This document shows positions 56,370 to 64,000 of a DNA stretch of 64,000 nucleotides, piece by piece. Both the position numbers and the translations under genes were made by a program. The notes beneath the pieces were generated by a model. It was not told the origin of the DNA, searched no databases, and was given only the letters and a program-made list of their open reading frames with translations. The stretch comes from Acidovorax sp. SUPP3334 (GTDB lineage: Bacteria; Pseudomonadota; Gammaproteobacteria; Burkholderiales; Burkholderiaceae_C). Every line of letters begins with the position of its first letter. The stretch's first letter is position 1. The DNA lies in contig NZ_BQXQ01000002.1 in the NCBI RefSeq assembly GCF_030159055.1, positions 62,001 through 126,000 of the forward strand, read 5' to 3'.

Positions 56370-57332
56370 TCAGCCTCCCGCAGCGCCTTCAAACTCCAAC
56401 GCTCCAGAGGGTGCCCGCGAAGCCCCGGCCATCCACCGCAGGTTCTGCACCGCCGCCCCTGCAGCCCCTTTCCCCAGGTTGTCCAGCACTGCGCTCAACA
56501 CGATCTGCCCCGTGCGCGCATTCCACGAGACGGCCAGACTCATGTCGTTCGATCCGTTGTGCACCTGCGGGTCCAGCTCGATGACGGGCGCGGCAGCCGA
56601 CATGGGCACCACATGCACATGCGCCGCATCGCGGTACCGCTCCACCAGGCATTCGTGAATGCGCGCGCCCGAAGCCTGCGCCGGCAGCAGCCTCGCATGC
56701 AGCCCGATGGTGAGCACGATGCCTTGCCGATAGCTTCCGTAGGCCGGCACGAAAAGGGGCCGCGCCGCCAGGCCGGCGTAGGCTTCGATTTCGGGCACGT
56801 GCTTGTGCTCCAGGCCCAGGCCATAGAGCTTCAGCGAATGCGAGCCCGTGCCGGCCTCGTGCGCTTCGGCCCCCGCCCTGCCCTGGCCCGAATACCCGGA
56901 CACGGCCTGGATGACCAGCGGATAGTCGGCGGGCAGCAGGCCTGCATCCGTCAACGGTCGCAGCAGGGCCACGGCGGCGGTGGGGTAGCAGCCCGGATTG
57001 GTGACCCGCGACGCGGCGGCGATGCGCTCGGCTTGCCGGGCGTCGAGTTCCGGCAGGCCATAGACCCATCCCGGGCTGGTGCGATGGGCCGAGCTGGCGT
57101 CGATGACGCGCACCGCAGGGTTCTCGATCATCGCGACCGCATCGCGCGCAGCGGCATCGGGCAGGCAGAGGATGGCGATGTCGCAATCGTTCAGTGCCTC
57201 GCGCCGGGCGGCGGCGTTCTTGCGCAAGTCGGCAGGCAGGGTGCGGATGCGAAATTCGCTGCCCCGCAGGCGGTTTTGAAGGTCCAGGCCGGTGGTGCCC
57301 TGGTCGCCGTCGATGAAGATATGGTGGTTCAT
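56370..57332 (-). CDS. argC: N-acetyl-gamma-glutamyl-phosphate reductase (type 2 ArgC)
   Basis: Third step of arginine synthesis. 320 residues. N-terminal [17 protein letters not shown] with the glycine-rich NADP-binding turn, IDASSAHRT, catalytic Cys in [30 protein letters not shown], and [13 protein letters not shown] with the catalytic His. Length and the short N-terminal domain indicate the type 2 ArgC group. Divergent from a LysR regulator, 82 bp between starts. Confidence 0.93.
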   Translation of the reverse strand: MNHHIFIDGDQGTTGLDLQNRLRGSEFRIRTLPADLRKNAAARREALNDCDIAILCLPDAAARDAVAMIENPAVRVIDASSAHRTSPGWVYGLPELDARQAERIAAASRVTNPGCYPTAAVALLRPLTDAGLLPADYPLVIQAVSGYSGQGRAGAEAHEAGTGSHSLKLYGLGLEHKHVPEIEAYAGLAARPLFVPAYGSYRQGIVLTIGLHARLLPAQASGARIHECLVERYRDAAHVHVVPMSAAAPVIELDPQVHNGSNDMSLAVSWNARTGQIVLSAVLDNLGKGAAGAAVQNLRWMAGASRAPSGALEFEGAAGG

Positions 57333-57414
57333 GGGGTGCGATCGTAGGAGCGCAGCGCCGATGGCTCCAGCTGAATATATGCAACCCCGGCTTCAGAAAA
57401 ATTAAACTGTCCCG

Positions 57415-58287
57415 ATGCGAGAACTGAGCCTTGACCATCTGCGGACCCTGGTTGCCATTGCCGATCTCGGCTCGCTGGCGAATGCCGCACGCGCCCTTCA
57501 CCTGGCTGCCCCCACGGTGACCGTGCAGATCGCGGAGCTGGAGTCGCGCCTGGGCGGCCAGTTGCTCATTCGCGGGCGCGGGCCTGCACAGCCGACCGCC
57601 TTGGGCGAGCGATTCATCGCGCGGGCGCGCAGGCTGCTGGCCGACGCCGACGATGCGGTGGAAGACGTGCGCCGGCAGCTTGCCGGCCAGACGGGCCGGG
57701 TGCGGGTGGGCGCCTCGACGGGCGCCATCGCGCACCTGCTGCCGCCCGCGCTGGAACGCCTGGCGCGGGCGCATCCCGGCGTGGAGGTGAACGTGCAGGT
57801 GCTCACCTCCAACGAAAGCATGGCCCGGCTCGCCGCAGGCAGCCTGGACCTGGCGGTGGTGGCGCTGCCGCAGGTGCCGGTGCGCGGAGTCCACGTCACG
57901 CCCTTGCGGCGCGAGGCGGTGGTGGCCTTTCTTCCGGCGGCCTGGAAAGCGCCCCGGCGGCTCACGCCCCAGTGGCTGGCCGAGCGGCCGCTGATCATGA
58001 ACGACCCGTCCACGCGCCTGTACCGGCTCACGGCGGAATGGTTCTCTGCGGCAGGCCTGCACTGCCGGCCACGCATCGAGCTGAACTACAACGATGCGAT
58101 CCGCACGCTGGTCGCTGCGGGCTACGGCGCGGCGCTGCTGCCGCAGGAGTCGTACGAACCGTCGCGTGATCCACGCATCGCCGTGCGCCCGCTGAGCCCG
58201 GCGCTGTGGCGGCAACTGGGCCTGGCAGTCAGCGACCGGGACACGAGCGGGCCGACGCGATTCGTGCTGGAGGCGTTGCGGCCCTGA
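57415..58287 (+). CDS. LysR-type transcriptional regulator
   Basis: 290 residues. N-terminal HTH: LDHLRTLVAIADLGSLANAA and APTVTVQIAELESRLGGQLL, then the two-lobed effector domain (VRVGASTGAIAHLLPPALER). Divergent from argC, therefore a candidate regulator of that gene; known ArgP-type regulators are also LysR proteins, but I cannot name this one. The promoter region between them is about 80 bp. Confidence 0.85.
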   Translation: MRELSLDHLRTLVAIADLGSLANAARALHLAAPTVTVQIAELESRLGGQLLIRGRGPAQPTALGERFIARARRLLADADDAVEDVRRQLAGQTGRVRVGASTGAIAHLLPPALERLARAHPGVEVNVQVLTSNESMARLAAGSLDLAVVALPQVPVRGVHVTPLRREAVVAFLPAAWKAPRRLTPQWLAERPLIMNDPSTRLYRLTAEWFSAAGLHCRPRIELNYNDAIRTLVAAGYGAALLPQESYEPSRDPRIAVRPLSPALWRQLGLAVSDRDTSGPTRFVLEALRP

Positions 58288-58444
58288 CGCGCGTGGGCGC
58301 TCGGCGATACTGCCGACCGCACGGCTTCGAGCATTGCAGGCCCGCTCCTGTTCTTCCCTCGCCTTGGCTTGGCCTGGCCCTGTCTGGACTCCACTGCCCC
58401 GCCATTCTTTTCTTCTTTTTCGTCTCTTTTCTTTCAGCCTTCGC

Positions 58445-58921
58445 ATGGTCCATCCGCTCCTGCCACCCGCCGCTTTTCCGCCCCATCCTGCCGCCCCTCG
58501 CCACCGCGCCGTGTTGGTCGCGGGCATCGCCGCCACCATCGCGCTGGGGCTGGCTTCGCGCCGCTGGCCGGGGGTGCTGTTTCCCGAGGCGCTCGGCAAA
58601 TACCCCGGCGACGCGCTATGGGCGCTGATGGTGATGTTCGGCTGGGCCTGCGTGAGGCCGCGCATGGCGCCGGTGCGGCTGGCTGCGCTGGCATTGGCAA
58701 CGTCGTTCGCCGTGGAGTTCTCGCAGCTGTACCAGGCGCCGTGGATCAACGCGATCCGAAGCACCACGCCGGGCCATCTGGTGCTGGGGTCGCGGTTCGG
58801 TGCGATGGACTTGGTGGCCTACACCGTGGGCGTGGCCTGCGGACTGGGGCTGGATGCGCTCCGGCTGGCTTGGCTGAGCAAAAGAAAATCCCGCGAAACC
58901 CTTTCGCAAGATATTCGCTAA
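58445..58921 (+). CDS. DUF2809 family membrane protein
   Basis: 158 residues from ATG 58445. Four hydrophobic segments (AVLVAGIAATIALGLAS, ALWALMVMFGWACV, RLAALALATSFAVEFSQLY, LVAYTVGVACGLGLDAL) with YPGDALWA and SFAVEFSQLYQAPW between them, the DUF2809 (VanZ-like) signature. Inner-membrane protein of unknown function. Starts with no obvious Shine-Dalgarno; ends 98 bp before the PIN module. Confidence 0.85.
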   Translation: MVHPLLPPAAFPPHPAAPRHRAVLVAGIAATIALGLASRRWPGVLFPEALGKYPGDALWALMVMFGWACVRPRMAPVRLAALALATSFAVEFSQLYQAPWINAIRSTTPGHLVLGSRFGAMDLVAYTVGVACGLGLDALRLAWLSKRKSRETLSQDIR

Positions 58922-58968
58922 ATGGAGGTCAGTGAAAGTAAATTGAAACTTCGCACAGGGCAGCAAAG

Positions 58969-58992
58969 CCTTTGCCAAGGCGCTGGCAAAGG
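58969..58992. promoter_or_regulatory. Perfect inverted repeat before the PIN module, operator or terminator
   Basis: CCTTTGCCA (58969-58977), loop AGGCGC, TGGCAAAGG (58984-58992): a perfect 9-bp palindrome 27 bp before the first gene of the PIN pair and 47 bp after the DUF2809 stop. T4 follows three bases later. It could be the site of autoregulation usual for toxin-antitoxin operons, or a terminator for the upstream gene. Confidence 0.45.
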
Positions 58993-59019
58993 ACGTTTTC
59001 CCCGTGGGAGAATGCCCGC

Positions 59020-59790
59020 ATGGCTGCCGACCGCATCACCATTGCTTTTGAAGATAAATCGCAGGGATACGCGATTTCGCCGGATCGTGTCCCACTCTCG
59101 ATGCTTGCAGAGTTTTCAGCCGATGTAGCGAAGCTGGTGCGCGGAAGCGAGAAGGAAGTAGATACCGACGAGATTGAGGTAAAGATCGTTGACGGGTCAC
59201 TGGCTTTTGCGTTCTTGCCCCCTGCTTCGGGAAGCTTTTTAAGAGACCTCCGAGCACTTGCAGCGTCGACAAACTTGGCGCGCATAGATCACAAGCGGCG
59301 AGCTGTCTTGGAACGGTGGCAAGCCAGCACCAAAAAGACGGCGCATCGCTCCATCAAAATTGCCACGAATGCAATTTCGCAGGCCATCGTCATTGACAAA
59401 GACAGCGACTTTGTTGCCCAAGAGGTGGATCAATGGGTCAGTGTGGAACGGTATGTCCGGGGCGAAATTACTGATCTTGGCGGTGCGGGCACGTCAAACG
59501 CTCATGTGGTGCTGCCTGACGGCAAGAAGCTGACCGTCCGCACAGACAAGGAATTGATCCTGGCGGAACGCAGCAATCTGGTCTACAAAACCGTTCATTT
59601 GAGAATTCGGGCCAAACTCAACATCGCCACGGGCGAGCTTCGAGACGCATCTTTGATCGAGTTCGTCAACTATCAGCCGAGCTTCGACGAAGACGAATTC
59701 AAGCGGTTCACCGAGAAGGGCAAGAAGGCCTGGGCAGACGTCGATGATCCGGCCCAATGGGTACGCGAGCTCAGAGGTGGCCAGGGATGA
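59020..59790 (+). CDS. Unknown partner of PIN-domain protein (256 aa)
   Basis: 256 residues. N-terminal MAADRITIAFEDKSQGYAIS, then a mixed helix-strand part containing VKIVDGSLAFAFLPPASGSF, a helix (LERWQASTKKTAHRSIKIA), and a C-terminal beta-rich domain (VERYVRGEITDLGGAG, VVLPDGKKLTVRTDKELI, LRIRAKLNIATGELRDASL) that may be an OB-like or SH3-like barrel. No HTH, AbrB or RHH motif, so it is not a standard VapB-like antitoxin. Coupled by ATGA to the PIN gene. Base composition here is visibly lower in GC than the surroundings. Function unknown; antitoxin role is an inference from the layout. Confidence 0.75.
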   Translation: MAADRITIAFEDKSQGYAISPDRVPLSMLAEFSADVAKLVRGSEKEVDTDEIEVKIVDGSLAFAFLPPASGSFLRDLRALAASTNLARIDHKRRAVLERWQASTKKTAHRSIKIATNAISQAIVIDKDSDFVAQEVDQWVSVERYVRGEITDLGGAGTSNAHVVLPDGKKLTVRTDKELILAERSNLVYKTVHLRIRAKLNIATGELRDASLIEFVNYQPSFDEDEFKRFTEKGKKAWADVDDPAQWVRELRGGQG

Positions 59791-60284
59791 ATGGAGCCCT
59801 GCTCGACACAAGCTTTCTGATCACTCTCAGCAAAGAAGACCGCGAACATCATCTGGTGGCGAAGGAGTACTACCGGGCTTGCCTGGAACGGATGATTCCC
59901 ATGTACCTATCGGCCATCGTCATTTCCGAGTTCGAGGTGCGGCAACCGATCACGGACCTTCCGCTGCATAACTTTCTGGTGCTGCCGTTCAATTTTGACG
60001 ACGCGCGGGCTGCGGCCGCTCTGGCAGCGCCGGGCGCCAAAGCACGTCCCACCGGCTATCCACGCGATACCGCCAAAGATGACCTGAAACTTCTTGCACA
60101 GTGCGAGATTTCCGGTATCTCCCATTTCCTCACGGACGACAACCAGTGTGTGAAGAAGATCGAAACGCTGCGAAAACAACTGCCCGAGAGATCTCTACCG
60201 ATGGGTGTTTGGTGCGACGAGGCATTCGACGACGCGCTTTTCCACGGAAATCAGCGCGGCCTCCCAGGCATGCCATCTCAATGA
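59787..60284 (+). CDS. PIN-domain protein, putative ribonuclease toxin
   Basis: 165 residues, start overlapping the previous stop (ATGA). The four acidic PIN residues are visible: Asp7 in LLDTSFLI, Glu48 in ISEFEV, Asp98 or Asp99 in AKDDLKLLAQC, and Asp117 or Asp118 in FLTDDNQC. These match Mg-dependent RNases of the VapC type. A little longer than usual VapC (about 130). The C-terminal 40 residues are unique. Partner gene upstream is large and not a recognised antitoxin. Confidence 0.82.
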   Translation: MNGALLDTSFLITLSKEDREHHLVAKEYYRACLERMIPMYLSAIVISEFEVRQPITDLPLHNFLVLPFNFDDARAAAALAAPGAKARPTGYPRDTAKDDLKLLAQCEISGISHFLTDDNQCVKKIETLRKQLPERSLPMGVWCDEAFDDALFHGNQRGLPGMPSQ

Positions 60285-60358
60285 GCTCTTGAAGCGGATA
60301 GATTCACGCGTGCTTGAAAAGCACTTCGGCGTGATCTGCAGCACCAAGAAACACCCTG

Positions 60359-61591
60359 TCAGTCGAACAGCCCCGGCGTCATCGGCGCTTTTCGCACCGT
60401 GGCCGCCTCGCGCGCGGCCTCCTCGGTCAGCAGATTGCCCACCCGCACGCCCAGCAGGCGCAGGCGCTTGTCCAGCGGAACGCGCTTGAGGCACTGTCCG
60501 GCCGCGCGGCGGATGGTGTCGGCATCTTGCGTGGGGTGGTCGATGGTGAGGTCGCGCGTGGCGATCTTGAAATCGTCGTAGCGCAGCTTGATGCCGATGG
60601 TCTTGCCCGCATAGCCTTTGCGCTGCAGGTCGCCGGCCACGCGCTCGCACAGGTCGGTGAAGATGCGGCCCAGTTCGGCGCGGTCGCGCACGGCGTGCAG
60701 GTCCCGGTCGAAGGTGGTTTCTCGGCTCATGGAGACGGGCTCGCTCTCGGTGACCACGGGGCGGTCGTCGCGGCCCCAGGCGGCTTCGTGCAGCCAGGCG
60801 CCGCTGGCCTTGCCGAAGTGACGCACCAGCCAGTCGCGCGGGCGCGCGGCGAGTTCGCCCACGGTGTGAATGCCATAGGACTGCAGCTTGGCGTCGGCCT
60901 TGGGGCCGATGCCGTTGATCTTGCGGCAGGCCAGCGGCCAGATGGTTTTCTCCAGATCGCCCTCGTGCACGATGGAAATGCCGTTGGGCTTGTTGAACTC
61001 GCTGGCCATCTTGGCGATGAGCTTGTTGGGCGCCACGCCGATCGAGCAGGTCAGCCCGGTGGCGTCGAGGATGCTTTTCTGGATGAGCTGCGCCAGCGAC
61101 CGGCCACCATTGCGCTGGCCGCCTGGCACGTGCGTGAAGTCGATGTACACCTCGTCCACGCCCCGGTCCTCCATGACGGGCGCGATGGAAAGGATCACCT
61201 CCTTGAACAGGCGCGAAAACCGCCGGTACGACGCGAAATCGACCGGCAGCAAGATGGCCTGCGGGCACAGGCGCGCGGCCTTCATGAGCCCCATGGCCGA
61301 GCCCACGCCGAACTGGCGCGCCGGGTAGGTGGCGGTGGTGATGACGCCACGGCCCACGTAATCCTTGAGGCGGGGAAACGCATCGATGGGGATGTCGGCC
61401 TTGCGGCCCGCGAACTCGGCGGCCAGCGCCTCGTCGGGCACGCGCCGCCCGCCTCCGATGACGGCGGGCAGGCCCTTCAACTGTGGGTAGCGCAGCAGTT
61501 CCACGGAGGCGTAGAACGCGTCCATGTCCAGATGGGCGATGCGGCGTGGAAGGGTCGGTGCGGGCTCGGGTGAGGCGGTCACGCCCGCCAT
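60359..61591 (-). CDS. dinB: DNA polymerase IV
   Basis: Y-family translesion polymerase, 410 residues. Catalytic motifs: HLDMDAFYASVELL (first Asp) and DEVYIDFT, plus the thumb HhH region GIGPKADAKLQSYGI. The C-terminus ends APMTPGLFD, a clamp-binding peptide. The active-site SIDE of other DinB is VDE here, a minor variant. Expected to be SOS-regulated; I did not see a clear LexA box in the region upstream of 61591. Confidence 0.93.
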   Translation of the reverse strand: MAGVTASPEPAPTLPRRIAHLDMDAFYASVELLRYPQLKGLPAVIGGGRRVPDEALAAEFAGRKADIPIDAFPRLKDYVGRGVITTATYPARQFGVGSAMGLMKAARLCPQAILLPVDFASYRRFSRLFKEVILSIAPVMEDRGVDEVYIDFTHVPGGQRNGGRSLAQLIQKSILDATGLTCSIGVAPNKLIAKMASEFNKPNGISIVHEGDLEKTIWPLACRKINGIGPKADAKLQSYGIHTVGELAARPRDWLVRHFGKASGAWLHEAAWGRDDRPVVTESEPVSMSRETTFDRDLHAVRDRAELGRIFTDLCERVAGDLQRKGYAGKTIGIKLRYDDFKIATRDLTIDHPTQDADTIRRAAGQCLKRVPLDKRLRLLGVRVGNLLTEEAAREAATVRKAPMTPGLFD

Positions 61592-61694
61592 TGTCCATGC
61601 GCCCGCACAGTGGCGCGCAGGCGGCGCGGGATGGCCCCGCGAGGCGGCGGAAACACGCCGGGCGGTGTGCCGCCCGGTGCCCGCCGCCAGCCGC

Positions 61695-63641
61695 TCAGTT
61701 CAGGCGCAAGGCGCCTGGCTCGCCCGCCAGGCGGAACACGGCCACCGTGTCCACCAGTTGCTGGGCCTGTACCTTGAGGCTCGCAGCGGCGGCAGCGCTT
61801 TCTTCCACCAGAGCGGCGTTCTGCTGCGTGACCTGGTCCATCTGGCTCACGGCTTCGCCGACTTGCGAGATGCCGGAGCTTTGCTCGGCGGTGGCCGCGC
61901 TGATTTCCGTCACGATGTCGCTCACGCGCTGAATGGAAGCGACGATTTCGCTCATGGTGGTGCCCGCCTCATCGACCAGGGCCGAGCCGCGCTCGACGCG
62001 CTCCACGCTGTCGTTGATGAGGGTCTTGATTTCCTTGGCGGCCTCGGCGCTGCGCCCGGCCAGCGAGCGGACCTCGCTCGCCACCACGGCGAAGCCGCGG
62101 CCCTGTTCGCCGGCCCGGGCCGCTTCCACCGCGGCATTCAGCGCGAGGATGTTGGTCTGGAAGGCGATGGAGTCGATCACTCCGATGATGTCGGCGATGC
62201 GGCGCGAACTGCCGTTGATGCCCTTCATGGTTTCGACGACCTGGCCCACGACCTCGCCGCCGCGAACGGCCACACCCGATGCGCTGCGCGCCAACTGGCT
62301 GGCTTCGCGGGCGCTGTCGGCGTTGTGCTGCACGGTGGAGCCCAGCTCTTCCATGGACGCTGCGGTTTCCTCCAGCGAACTGGCCTGCTCTTCGGTGCGC
62401 TGGCTCAGGTCGGCATTGCCCTGCGCGATCTGCAGGCTGGCGTTGGCCACGCTTTCCGCATTGCCGCGCACCGAACCCACCACATCGCTCAGGCGGTCGT
62501 TCATGGTGCCGAGGGCCTGGAGCAGCCGCGCGATCTCGTCGCGGCCCTGGCTCTGCACGCGGGTGCTCAGGTCGCCCTGCGCCACGGCTTCGGCCAGATG
62601 CACGGCCGCCTCGACCGAGCGGGTGGTGGCCCGGGTGACGATCCACATCACCCACGCGGCCAGCGCCGCCAGCAAGGCCACGGCGCCCAATATCAGCAGC
62701 ATGTCGCGGCGCATCGCCTGGATGCGCGCGTTCATCGTATCGGTGAGCACGTCGAAGGACACGGCCACCAGCGCGAACTGGGTGTCGATGATGCGGGTCA
62801 TCTGCGCCACCCATTGGGTGGACGGCATGGACAGCGTAGTGGCCTGGATGACGTTTTCGTCGGCGAGCTTGAAGCCCTCTTCGGCCGCGGCCAGCGCGGC
62901 CTTGCGGGCCGCCTCCACCTGCGGCGGCAGGTTGCCGCCGGAGGCCAGTTCGAGAGTCTTGCGGGCATCGCCGTAGTGCTGGCGGGCGCGATCCACAAGC
63001 GTTTCGATGCGGGCCCTTTCTTCGGGCGAGGCATCTCCGCGGGCGAGCACCAGGGCACCGCGTGCGCGCATCTGGCCCAGCGATTCGGTCAGGTGCGGCA
63101 GGTGGGTCAGCGCAGCCCGCTGGAGGAAGTAGCTGCCCGGATCCGAATCCAGGGAGATGCCGGAGCTGTTGGCCACGTCGTCGATCAGGCCCAGTTCGCC
63201 CGCCACCAGCACAACGTGGCGGGCGTTGCTCTGTGCGCCCGTGATGGACTTTGAGCCCACCGCTGAAACCAGGGTACGCCACTCTTCAGACACGGCAGCC
63301 AGCTTGGCGGTCAGGGCACGGTCGTCGAGTCCGGTGGCAGCGGCCTGGGCCCGCGCGAATGCGGTTTCGACCTCGGCCTGCTTGGCTTGACGCGGTGTGT
63401 TCAGCGAGGCATCGCCCCCGAGAAACGCCGCAGACAGGCCACGATGCTGTTGCGTCAGTTGCACCAGCTTGAGCAGTTCCTTGGCAGGTGCGACGCCCAG
63501 GTTTTCCCGTTCGACAGTGCGCAGGCTGGTCCAGTTGACCTGCAGCAGCAGGGTGGTGGGAATGGCGAACATGAAAAACGCCAGCGCGCCGATGAGCAAG
63601 AACTTGTGCGAGATCCGGAGGTTGTTGATCCAGTGGGTCAT
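61695..63641 (-). CDS. Methyl-accepting chemotaxis protein with NIT-like sensor
   Basis: 648 residues. TM1 about 12-33; the large periplasmic part contains [16 protein letters not shown], the helix motif of nitrate/nitrite-sensing NIT domains, in a total of about 280 residues; TM2 about 315-340; HAMP ([20 protein letters not shown]); signalling domain with [23 protein letters not shown] domains are helical and the resemblance is limited to one motif, so ligand assignment is tentative. Third chemoreceptor in the window. AT-rich upstream region. Confidence 0.92.
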   Translation of the reverse strand: MTHWINNLRISHKFLLIGALAFFMFAIPTTLLLQVNWTSLRTVERENLGVAPAKELLKLVQLTQQHRGLSAAFLGGDASLNTPRQAKQAEVETAFARAQAAATGLDDRALTAKLAAVSEEWRTLVSAVGSKSITGAQSNARHVVLVAGELGLIDDVANSSGISLDSDPGSYFLQRAALTHLPHLTESLGQMRARGALVLARGDASPEERARIETLVDRARQHYGDARKTLELASGGNLPPQVEAARKAALAAAEEGFKLADENVIQATTLSMPSTQWVAQMTRIIDTQFALVAVSFDVLTDTMNARIQAMRRDMLLILGAVALLAALAAWVMWIVTRATTRSVEAAVHLAEAVAQGDLSTRVQSQGRDEIARLLQALGTMNDRLSDVVGSVRGNAESVANASLQIAQGNADLSQRTEEQASSLEETAASMEELGSTVQHNADSAREASQLARSASGVAVRGGEVVGQVVETMKGINGSSRRIADIIGVIDSIAFQTNILALNAAVEAARAGEQGRGFAVVASEVRSLAGRSAEAAKEIKTLINDSVERVERGSALVDEAGTTMSEIVASIQRVSDIVTEISAATAEQSSGISQVGEAVSQMDQVTQQNAALVEESAAAAASLKVQAQQLVDTVAVFRLAGEPGALRLN

Positions 63642-63860
63642 AGGTCAATCTCACTGGCAAATGATGTCACCAGTTGTAAAAATTAAAACACCGCGGACTT
63701 GATAGAAACACTCAATACCGGGCCGTAGGAGAATGCCCAATTTCACTTTTTTGCAGTCAAATCAGGCGATTCCATCATTTTATTGACTCAAGCCGCGCAG
63801 CGTTGTTCACCGGCGTATTACACACACAGATACACAAAGATACTAAAAAATTTGACTTAT

Positions 63861-63900
63861 CACCAATTCAGTGCATTGCGCCGAATGCACTGGATTGGTG
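63861..63900 (-). terminator. Long hairpin after the partial terminal gene
   Basis: CACCAAT-T-CAGTGCATT (63861-63877), loop GCGCCG, AATGCACTG-G-ATTGGTG (63884-63900): 16 paired bases with one mismatch. Starting 4 bp after the stop of the partial gene on the minus strand and followed on that strand by a T-rich stretch, it suits a terminator. Sequence 63642-63860 is AT-rich and otherwise unassigned. Confidence 0.6.
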
Positions 63901-63904
63901 CTTG

Positions 63905-64000
63905 TCAACGCACCGTGATGACGTCCCGGTGCATGGGCGCGAGAAGTGCCAGTAAACGGCCTTGCTGCGTAAAAGCAACGCCTTGCTCGTCCATCGAGTC
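63905..64000 (-). CDS. C-terminal end of an unidentified gene
   Basis: The last 31 codons of a minus-strand frame that enters from the right edge, ending LLALLAPMHRDVITVR. The codon pattern and the hairpin directly after the stop support a real gene. Too little is visible to name it. Confidence 0.5.
   Translation of the reverse strand, partial: DSMDEQGVAFTQQGRLLALLAPMHRDVITVR

Overview
The window is GC-rich, densely packed chromosomal DNA from a betaproteobacterium, most likely family Comamonadaceae (Acidovorax or a close relative). The inference rests on gene content: hemC-hemD-hemX-hemY followed by an ABC-F ATPase, a TctC/Bug-type binding protein, a gcdR-gcdH-gcdG glutarate locus, PHB-depolymerase-type esterase, several methyl-accepting chemotaxis proteins with CheV. 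Small dispersed hairpin repeats also occur. I could not run a taxonomic search. There is no rRNA, CRISPR array, recognisable intact transposase or prophage. One tRNA (Leu, anticodon CAA) lies at 27612-27696.

Layout. 1-2551: a truncated lipoprotein gene and an AI-2E/PerM-family permease. 2567-9554: the accessory core. Two near-identical three-gene cassettes (2823-4533 and 7738-9448) each encode a 296-residue DUF6402-like protein and two small proteins with an N-terminal membrane anchor and a shared NSPR motif. They are direct repeats flanking the inner-membrane gene yccS. A third, decayed cassette (DUF6402-like C-terminal tail, one intact and one truncated small gene) sits between them at 6968-7715. 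9634-21422: ppc, the haem genes, an ABC-F protein, a VOC protein and an M48 protease. 21715-27696: valS, galU, a TusA-like protein, a Nudix hydrolase, cysM, tRNA-Leu. 27864-29447: a cluster of very small genes (CsbD and several unknowns, one truncated). 29583-33338: the gcdR-gcdH-gcdG glutarate/lysine catabolism locus with its terminator. 33493-36212: a chemoreceptor and CheV. 36297-42788: hypothetical and envelope genes, a ferredoxin reductase, a Cys-rich copper-binding four-helix protein, a Bug protein. 42914-44258: GlxA-type regulator and a shortened cysteine hydrolase. 44308-50558: folK, pcnB, a HAD phosphatase, hda, purM, a second AI-2E permease. 50730-58921: a Cache chemoreceptor, an esterase, a cysteine hydrolase-DUF1272-GlxA operon, argC/LysR, DUF2809. 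59020-60284: a two-gene PIN-nuclease module of atypical base composition. 60359-64000: dinB, a third chemoreceptor and the end of an unidentified gene.

How it fits together. Most of the window is core metabolism (haem, purine, folate, cysteine, arginine, lysine/glutarate) and motility sensing. The two places that look like accessory defence or competition systems are the DUF6402/NSPR cassette array around yccS and the PIN-domain pair at 59020-60284. In the array, each DUF6402-like gene is translationally coupled (ATGA) to its first small membrane-anchored partner, and whole and decayed cassettes coexist. This resembles the duplication-and-decay pattern of effector/immunity loci, but toxicity and secretion are inference only. 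A family of about 50-nt hairpin repeats has entered several junctions and, strikingly, the reading frame of hemD.
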